NCBI GenBank assembly: GCA_928212115.1
Contig: CAKMRJ010002223.1
Coordinates: 300,818,446 to 300,882,445 of the forward strand
DNA: 64,000 bases
Direction of reading: 5' to 3'
Source: Lactuca virosa
Lineage: Eukaryota; Streptophyta; Magnoliopsida; Asterales; Asteraceae
Made by a program: the position numbers and the translations under genes. Of the stretch, positions 57,099 through 64,000 are shown in pieces; position 1 is the stretch's first letter; each line of letters opens with the position of its first letter. The notes under the pieces were generated by a model. That model saw only the letters and a program-made list of their open reading frames with translations, searched no databases and was not told where the DNA came from.

Positions 57099-59107
57099 GT
57101 GAGTTCATACCCCCATATTTTCAAGCTTTTTAAAATGTTTTAGGGGGGAATACAAGTAAAACACAAGATTGCTTGTGTTTAAAAACTTAATTTATTTGTT
57201 ATGTTTTCTTATCGTTTAAATGTATTTTGAACTTGAAACTTGTTAAAACAGGGAAATCAACTTGTAAACCATAATAGGCATAGTTTATGGTTTATAGAAA
57301 CTATTTTGTATAGTTCAGGTTAAAACAGGGAAATGAACTTAAAACTATAATAAGTATAGTTTATGAAACAAAAGGAAATCTTTTTACAAAAAGTACTTGT
57401 TAGTTATAAAAAGGGTTTTCACTGTATTACTTGTAAAGTCGTTAATCAAATTGTGAGTCTCATCTCCGAGTACTTACCTAAGTACCAAGAGAAGTCCGGT
57501 CTTATGAACCAGAGTCTCTTGTAGGGAGAGCGTGAGTTTGTGTATAGATCTTTACGGGATTGACAATCTCGCACCATGTTTAACCGACATGTTAATGGGT
57601 GACAAACGTCATTTTTCGATATTGACAACCATTCAAGTCATATCATGGTATCTTTCATTTTAGTATGGTTATAAGACCTCACAAAGAGAAAATAACGATA
57701 TATTTACGTAGTAATATATTTTTACATCGACCGTCTCAAAGGATACCAACTATATGATCTCTCAGTATATACAATAAGGTTATATAAAATTGAAGTCCGA
57801 TAGACAGTGGAATTTGTGACTTCCGCCTCATTTCCTGTTCCTTGTTTGGTTATGGGCTTAGGGAAGATTCGCCCATTCAACTGTCTATTCGATCTCGGTA
57901 CTATACAACTCGTGTGTACTAAGTGATCATATGAGGGTAGTATCGTCATGTCGCGTTTTCAGGGTAATTACATGTTCAGATCGATTCACTGATAAACAAA
58001 ACTAGGTATCATTAAGCTAAGTATGGTAATTATACATGTGCTTCTCGGTCTTGGAGCGTTTAAGACTACAAATCAGTTTTATAGAAAATATAGGATTTTC
58101 TATGGTTTACATCGTTATTTTGGAAGATAAACAGTTTTCGATAAAACTTTCTGAAATCAATGTTTCACAATAGAGTTAGTCAAACTAGAAACTAATTTAC
58201 AAAAGGTTTAATACTTCTTATTAAACTAGTATTACATAAAGGACCTTTATGGTTAATTCTATAATTCCTTAGTTTATACATCCAAATTATATATAAATAA
58301 TATTCGATAGGCAGTGGAATGTGTGACTTCCGCCTCATTTCCTGTTCCTTGTTTGGTTGTGGACTTAGGGCAGATTCACACATTCATTTGTCCGTTCGAT
58401 ATTAGGTTATATATAGTTAGTATAAACTAAGTGATTATGGAAAGAACTATTTTGGTTACCATTTTACCAGAGATTCATTAATGTTAATTATGTAATTACT
58501 TGATGAATACATTAGGATTATATATAATAAAGATCCGGTAGACAGTGGAATGTGTGACTTCTGCCTCATTTCCTGTTCCTTATTTGGTTGTGGGCTTAGG
58601 GCAGATTCACCCATTCAACTGTCTAATCGACATGTATTATATATAATTAGTATTCCCTGAATGATTACAGAAGGATTAACTACAGTCATTTTACTTATTA
58701 AGAAAATATAGGATTTTTCTTAAGGAAGCGTTTTCAAATTAAAGGATCATTAAACTTAATGTACTTAGTAAATACATCAGGGTTAGATACATGAAGATCC
58801 GACAGATAGTGGGATGTGTGGATTCCGCCTCATTTCTTGTTCCTTGTTTGGTTGTGGGCTTAGGGCAGAACCACACAATCGACTATCTGTTCGATCTAAA
58901 TGTATATGACATGTATTCACTAAGTACTAGTAGAAGGAACAATCATGATTCGTTTTTACTTATCATTTATCAGCAGAAAATATAGGATTTTCTGGAGGAA
59001 CTGGCGAACTTTTCAAAAAGAATAAAGGATATACTTTCTATAACAAAAATACTTATGAACTCACCAACTTTAATGTTGACACTTTTTCAAACCACTTGTA
59101 TTCTCAG
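57099..59107 (+). other. Candidate leader intron in LTR I
   Basis: The donor is AAG|GTGAGT at 57099 and TTCTCAG ends at 59107. CTCAC has its A at 59063, 44 bases before the acceptor. At about 2.0 kb it is the longest candidate intron and holds four hairpin cassettes. Confidence 0.5.
57752..58929 (+). repeat. Four hairpin cassettes in LTR I
   Basis: The cassettes are at about 57752-57933, 58259-58438, 58491-58670 and 58759-58929. In the second, CTTAGTTTATAC at the left arm base and GTATAAACTAAG at the right are exact complements. The inner arms read roughly GACAGTGGAATGTGTGA against TCACACATTCAACTGTC. The loop carries TTTCCTGTTCCTTGTTTGGT with at most one change in each. Confidence 0.8.
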
Positions 59108-59563
59108 GGTCGTTAGTAGACAAGTACTCTCTTCCAGGTGTTGCGAAGACGGAGCTTTATGTCTTATCTTTTGTTGTACTTCTTATACATTTCAAGTAAT
59201 GTTTTGAACACAATGTAAATATTATATTATCAATACAATGGTTGTTGTTACTTTGATTACTATGATGCATGTGTTGTGATACTTGACATGACGTCCTCCA
59301 CCCCCGAACGTTTCCGCAGTTCCGGTTTGGGGGTGTGACAGGTTGGTATCAAAGCAATGTTTATAGTGAACTAAGTATATCAACCTATAAAAGATATACA
59401 ACTATGGATACAATGGGACTAAAACACTCTGACCAAGAATTATACTTTAAAATATAACAATATTTTATAAAAGTATATATATACTAAAACAAGTATCACA
59501 AGAAGAACAAAACAAAAGTATTTGGATGCTGGACACTACAGTCAAACCTGGTCAGTTATGTAA

Positions 59564-59876
59564 TGTAAGGGTCGAAATTAGTTGTAATATGTCGAAGTCT
59601 TTTGTACCCTTCGAATATTTGTTAATATATTTACTAAGGTGTAATTTCATACGAAGCTTAAGTGTCTAAGCCTTAGTATTTTTTGTATGCTTTCACTGTT
59701 CCTATAAATAGGGAACTTTAGTAGAGTTAGATAAGAGTCCTTTACAGAACCTGTCTATTTTTCTCTGTAAACGTTGAAAGCATAATTGAGCAGAAACCAG
59801 ATCTTATTTACATCGTGTGTTCAATTTACATTTGTTTTACTCTGATTTGATTCATACTTGATTCTACACTTCTTCA
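59564..59876 (+). mobile_element. 5' LTR of J
   Basis: This is a 313-base LTR starting TGTAAGGGTC and ending CTTCTTCA. A TATA box, CCTATAAATAGGG, lies at 59701-59713. Confidence 0.85.
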
Positions 59877-60126
59877 ATTGGTATCAGAGCAGGAATCATA
59901 ATCTGCGATCTGATTTTCATTCTGTTTCAAAAAGTTTTTTTTTTAACAAATTATGGTTCAAAAAGTTTCCGCGCTTTTGAAGTGAAAATTCGTTCTAGAT
60001 CTTCAGTTGTGATTCGATTCTGCAATTGATTTGTTGAATCAAGTGTTTTATTTGATTTCGTGGTTCAATTCAGCTATTTGCTTTCAAATTCTCATTGAAT
60101 TCTCAAAAATCTTCATCCGTACATCA

Positions 60127-63100
60127 ATGGCGAACTTCAATCTCAACTCGATGACTTCTTACTCTCATCTACTAGGATCTTCAACTAAGATTCATATGCT
60201 TATTCCTGAATATTATGATCAGTGGGCTGATCGCATGCAGGATTACTTAAATGGACTCGATGAAGAGTTGTGGTCTTGCATCTCTGGAAGTATCACTCCT
60301 CCGATTAATGTTCAACCAATTGGATCATCTTCTGGAACTTCTAGTGTTGAAAATTAATCTGATTGTTTGAAGAAACTGGAGAAAAGATGCATAAGAGAAT
60401 TGCACGGTGCATTGCCTCCAGTTGTGTACAACTATGTTAGGAGTTGTACAACAGCCAAAGAGATCTGGAATAATCTGAAAGAGAAGTTTCAAGGAAGCGA
60501 GAAGACTAAAGTCAATTATGTTAAGCAATGTTTGGTGGAGCTGAAGGATTTCAGACAAAAGGAAATTGAAACAATTGAAGTTTATTACGATCATCTAAAT
60601 GAGTTGATTTATCGTTGTAATCATTATGGAATCACTAGAACAGCAACGGAATTCAATCTCATTTTCGTAATGGGTCTTCGTAAAGAATGGAGAAGTGTAA
60701 GTATGATGGTGAAGAATCAGTAGAGTTTCGATACTTCAACTCTTAATGATTTGTACAATCAATTGAAAACTCACGAAAGTGAGGTGAATGAAATGGTAGA
60801 GGAGTCGAAGCTCAGTCTGGGAGGTCCATTAGCACTTGTCTCTAAAGTATCTGAGAAAGAAACATTCGAAAATGGTGAATCTGAGGAGGAAGAAGGGTTT
60901 ATAATGAACTCGGATGATGAGGCAATAGCTTTTTACTCAAACAACCGTGTCAAAAAGTTTTTCAAGAAGCCGTTCAATCCGAAGGTTAAGCAAAATGAGG
61001 GAAAAGGAAGTTTTGTGAGTAAAGCTGCTGGAGAGGAGAAGAATAAGTTTGAGAAGACTGATGCAAAGGTTACTGAGGTGAAGAATGAGAAAAACTTAAA
61101 AGGAGATTCAGGTGTGGATTGTCACTACTGCAATGGAGCTAATCATTTAGCTAATGATTGTATGCTTCGTAAGAAAGATGAAAGAAAGAACAAAGTCAAG
61201 GATGAAGCATATTATGCTGAGAAGTTGGAGGAGGTCAGGGCTAAAGCTAAGAATTTGTCTTTAGTGGCAAAAGGAGAGCAGGAAGAAGATGGCACTTATC
61301 AAATCTGGTCTTCGGGATCAGATGATGAAGAAATGTGTAATCCGACGCATGGTGCCATGTATGCGAAGTATGAGGAAGATTCGAATGAAGAGATAAATAA
61401 GGTGACGGGACGATGCTTCGTAACAAAATCTGCTGACAAGTCTCCGATGACAACCAAGGTTCGTTCTATTCTTGAATCTTTTAATATTCCAATAAGTGCC
61501 TATGACTCTAAATTAGTATCTTTTGATGAAACTGTTACTTATTTTGACTCAATTGTTGTGTCTGCTAGCAATGAGGCTAAGAAATTGTCAATGCAGTTGC
61601 TAGAGACCCAGAAGCGTTTAGATTCGAAAATAAGTAAGATTGAATGTTTATAATTACAAGTCACAAACATCATGTGCGATAGAGATTCATTATCTAGTGA
61701 TGTAAAACTTCTGTTAGCACAACATAATATCTACTGTAACACTACTAAAAGACTTTATGGAAAATTGACTGATTTGCATCATTCGTGTGAAATTAGCAAA
61801 GAGCAACATAGAAAATTATTGCCTTTTCTAGCATTTGAGAGAGAGAAGGTTGATAATATTCCGTATGATTCTGAGAAAACCATTGCTGAGTTTGACAAAA
61901 TCCCAGATGATAGATATGCTTATGGAATTGTCAAAATTAATGAATGTCTGGATACGAATGCATTAGTTAATATAGTGAATGATACTTTAACTAAATCAGA
62001 ACAAATCAAAATTTTGAAAAAGACTGAGAATTCGACATCTGATTCTCAATCTAATTTTGCCGATATTGAAGATCACTCTGACAATATTAGCGAAATTAGT
62101 GATATTGAGGATGTTGATTGTTCTCAGTTGTCTGTCATTAATGTTGCATCAAAATCTAAAAGGAAAAGAAAAACTTAAGGATTTGAAGGTTAAGATTGAC
62201 ACTGACAAACCTTCTACTTCGAAAGATTGTGATTTTATGGATATCCGAGATAGTAAAACGGATAGCAGTGATGATGAAAATGATGGTGACAATTCAGACA
62301 AAAAGGTCTCATCAAATAACGATTCAAAAGAAAAAGAAATTCCACGTGTTGTAGTTGATCAAGTATTTGGGGACACTGAAAATTTCGACAAAGTGTTGTC
62401 TGAAAAAGGAGCCCATTATTTGGAAACAAATCAAGTGGTGTATCCGAATTTCAAGTGTACTGATGATGTTGTTTTCCCAAATCAAGTATTTGTCACCACT
62501 AGAAATGTTGAGAACATTAAACCAAAATTCAAGAAAATGGTCGAAGATGACAACAAGAAAACAACAGACGAAGGATTCTTTTCAAATCAAAACACTGTCG
62601 AAAATAACCTAACAAAGAATTCGTATGATTTTCAAAGACAAAAACCACAATGCAAATGGGTTGAAAAATCGAAAATTGTGAAAGAAGTTACAAAAGAGGT
62701 TGTTGTGGAAAATAAAACTGTTGTCAAATTACATTCCAAAGAATTTAAAGAACGAATTAACAAGTTTTTAAAAGAAAATGCAATTTCAAAAAGACAAGCT
62801 CGAAAGAAGATTTTTTGGCAAACCGTGGAGTTACGAAAGCAACAAAATGATTTGACATTAAAAACAACTGAAAACACAAAGTCTAAATCTGTTGAGAACA
62901 AGTTTTCACATTCAGCAATTCATTCAGATCAAAAGAGAAATCCCGCTCAAACAAACAAAACAAAATCTGAATTTCATCCAAAAACAAATTTTTCGAAAGT
63001 TTCAAACTCATCGTTTTCTAAAGATAACAAAAATACCTCAAAGAGTGTTCAAAATCAATCATCAACACAACGATTTTCTTCTAATCAACAAACAAGGTTT

Positions 63101-63685
63101 TCTCAAAAACAAAAATCTCAAAATCGATTTTCTCAAAATATAAGTGTTGGAAACAATAATAGAAGTCAATACGCAATGGAATTTCGACCTAAATCAAATG
63201 TTGATTTCTTCCCACAAAATCCGAATTTTCCAAATCCTACAGGGAAACAAACCTTCAAAGTTTCGTACACAAAAGGGTTGTCTCATGACAAAAACATCAA
63301 TCATTGGCTTGAAGGAAAAGGATGAATGTATCAATCAAGGAAATACTCTCAACAACAAATTCAAGAAGCTTATGAGAAGTATGTGAATGCTTCGTCAACT
63401 GAAAGCTCATCTTCAAAAGATTCGAATGTTGCAGTAAAAACTTGGCAACCGGTTTCGAAAGAAAAGCATCTTCAAACTCAATCTAAAAAGACGAAGGCAT
63501 ATGTCAGTGACAATCCCAAACTAACAAAAATTGATGCTTCTGGTCCTTTACCTAGTGATGTCGACTTAACTGATAGTCTCAAAACTAAAGTTTGTGATTG
63601 GTTTAAAGGTTATACATTTCATTCTGTTTTCAAAGCTAATTTCCAAGGACCCAAAAAGCCTTGGGTACCTAAATTCCTTCATTGA
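60127..63685 (+). pseudogene. gag: gag of J (copia) with zinc knuckle, several stops
   Basis: The ATG at 60127 is chosen because it starts a copia gag head ahead of the UBN2-type region (about 60370-60720); the frame is open upstream to 60031. The knuckle CHYCNGANHLANDC is at 61120-61161. A long Lys/Glu/Ser/Asn-rich second half follows. TAA 60355, TAG 60721 and TAA 61651 interrupt the first frame. A one-base shift in an A-rich run near 62165 moves the sense to the next frame, which is broken by TGA 63323. TGA at 63683 may be the normal gag terminus, since pol continues in the same frame. The gene is inactive as it stands. Confidence 0.8.
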
Positions 63686-64000
63686 TTGCAGGTGCTATGT
63701 GACAAGCAATATGATGAGAAATGGTATATCTATAGTGGTTGCTCTCGTCACATGACTGGACGAAAGGAAAATTTAAGAGATTTTCGAAGCTTGGAAAATG
63801 CAGGGGTTGTGAAGTTCAGCAGTAATCACAAGTGCCAGGTGAAAGGATATGGCAAAGTCACGAATGGAAAGTTCACTGTTAATCGCGTTGCTTATGTCGA
63901 ACGTCTGAAACATAATTTGATAAGTGTTTCACAACTTGTTGTGGGCACTGGCAATCAAGTTGTGTTTAACGAAGAAGGGAGTATTATTTCAAAGATTGAA
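63686..64000 (+). pseudogene. pol: Start of pol of J: protease and pre-integrase region, partial
   Basis: In the same frame as the end of gag, a copia protease core reads WYIYSGCSRHMTG. The Asp expected before Ser-Gly is Tyr (TAT at 63731-63733), so the active-site residue is lost. A gag-pre-integrase type segment with LISVSQL follows. The window ends inside it. Confidence 0.8.

Larger units (their letters stand above)
56308..59563 (+). mobile_element. I: 5' LTR and leader of a gypsy-type element related to F
   Basis: The LTR (56308-59340) begins with a worn AGTAACACCCC and ends GGGGGTGTGACA. A PBS-like TGGTATCAAAGC (59344, one change) follows, then a short leader matching that of F in reverse complement. 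J cuts it at 59563. The LTR aligns with the reverse complement of the LTRs of F but is clearly diverged. Confidence 0.85.
59564..64000 (+). mobile_element. J: 5' part of a Ty1/copia-type element, runs off the window
   Basis: A short LTR (59564-59876), the PBS TTGGTATCAGAGCAGG at 59878, a very long gag and the start of pol are present. A gag of about 1,180 codons with a Lys-rich, coiled second half and a stop before pol resembles Sireviruses; that is an inference. J inserted into the leader of I. Confidence 0.85.

Overview
This is eukaryotic (plant) DNA. I see no cellular gene: almost every base I can assign belongs to LTR retrotransposons inserted into one another. Primer-binding sites matching plant initiator tRNA-Met (TGGTATCAGAGC), polypurine tracts, LTRs starting TGTAAC/TGTTGG, Ty3/gypsy gag-pol with a chromodomain-like tail, and copia gag with UBN2-type and zinc-knuckle regions all point to a large, repeat-rich dicot genome. 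From memory of repeat style (dispersed CTCGACGAGT and TACGCCCAGCGTA motifs) I would guess Asteraceae, perhaps lettuce-like; this is inference.

Layout, with my labels. S (1-4858): 3' part of a copia-type element with a long broken third ORF and its 3' LTR. It lies in the LTR of A (4859-5709 and 13897-14791). A also holds B (5710-13896), a complete gypsy-like element with TSD AAAGT that has gag but no pol. A sits in C (14792-~20311), a gag-only copia relic. C abuts G, the outermost copia element, whose pieces are 20312-20404, 35621-35925, 45941-46410 and 55519-~56025. G was entered by: E, a reverse-strand solo LTR (20405-35620, TSD GATCM), itself hit by F (20957-31191, reverse strand, gag only) and by solo LTR SL (31787-33537, TSD GTAAT); H (35926-45940, TSD GTGAG, no intact gene); and D (46411-55518, TSD TATGA), a Tekay-like chromovirus with the only recognisable full gag-pol. 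A short AT-rich unassigned stretch (~56026-56307) follows. I (56308-59563) is a forward relative of F, cut by copia element J (59564 to the window end), whose long gag is broken by several stops.

The most unusual observation concerns the gypsy-type LTRs. A, B, SL, H, D, F and I, although mostly unlike one another, share a plan: family-specific CpG-centred palindromes in two clusters (best seen in B, SL, F and I), a strong splice donor GTGAGT, usually a family-specific tandem or hairpin array, then CTCAC 37-47 bases before a CAG acceptor. This looks like a leader intron wholly inside the LTR. In F and I the intron carries 170-190 bp hairpin cassettes whose loop is far better conserved than the arms: 13 copies in this window, including three outside the LTRs of F. 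Other leads are a GGGCCC palindrome in the leaders of B and H that resembles a dimerisation site, an ABRE/G-box cluster in the E promoter, and TCCGGA enrichment through the S coding region.
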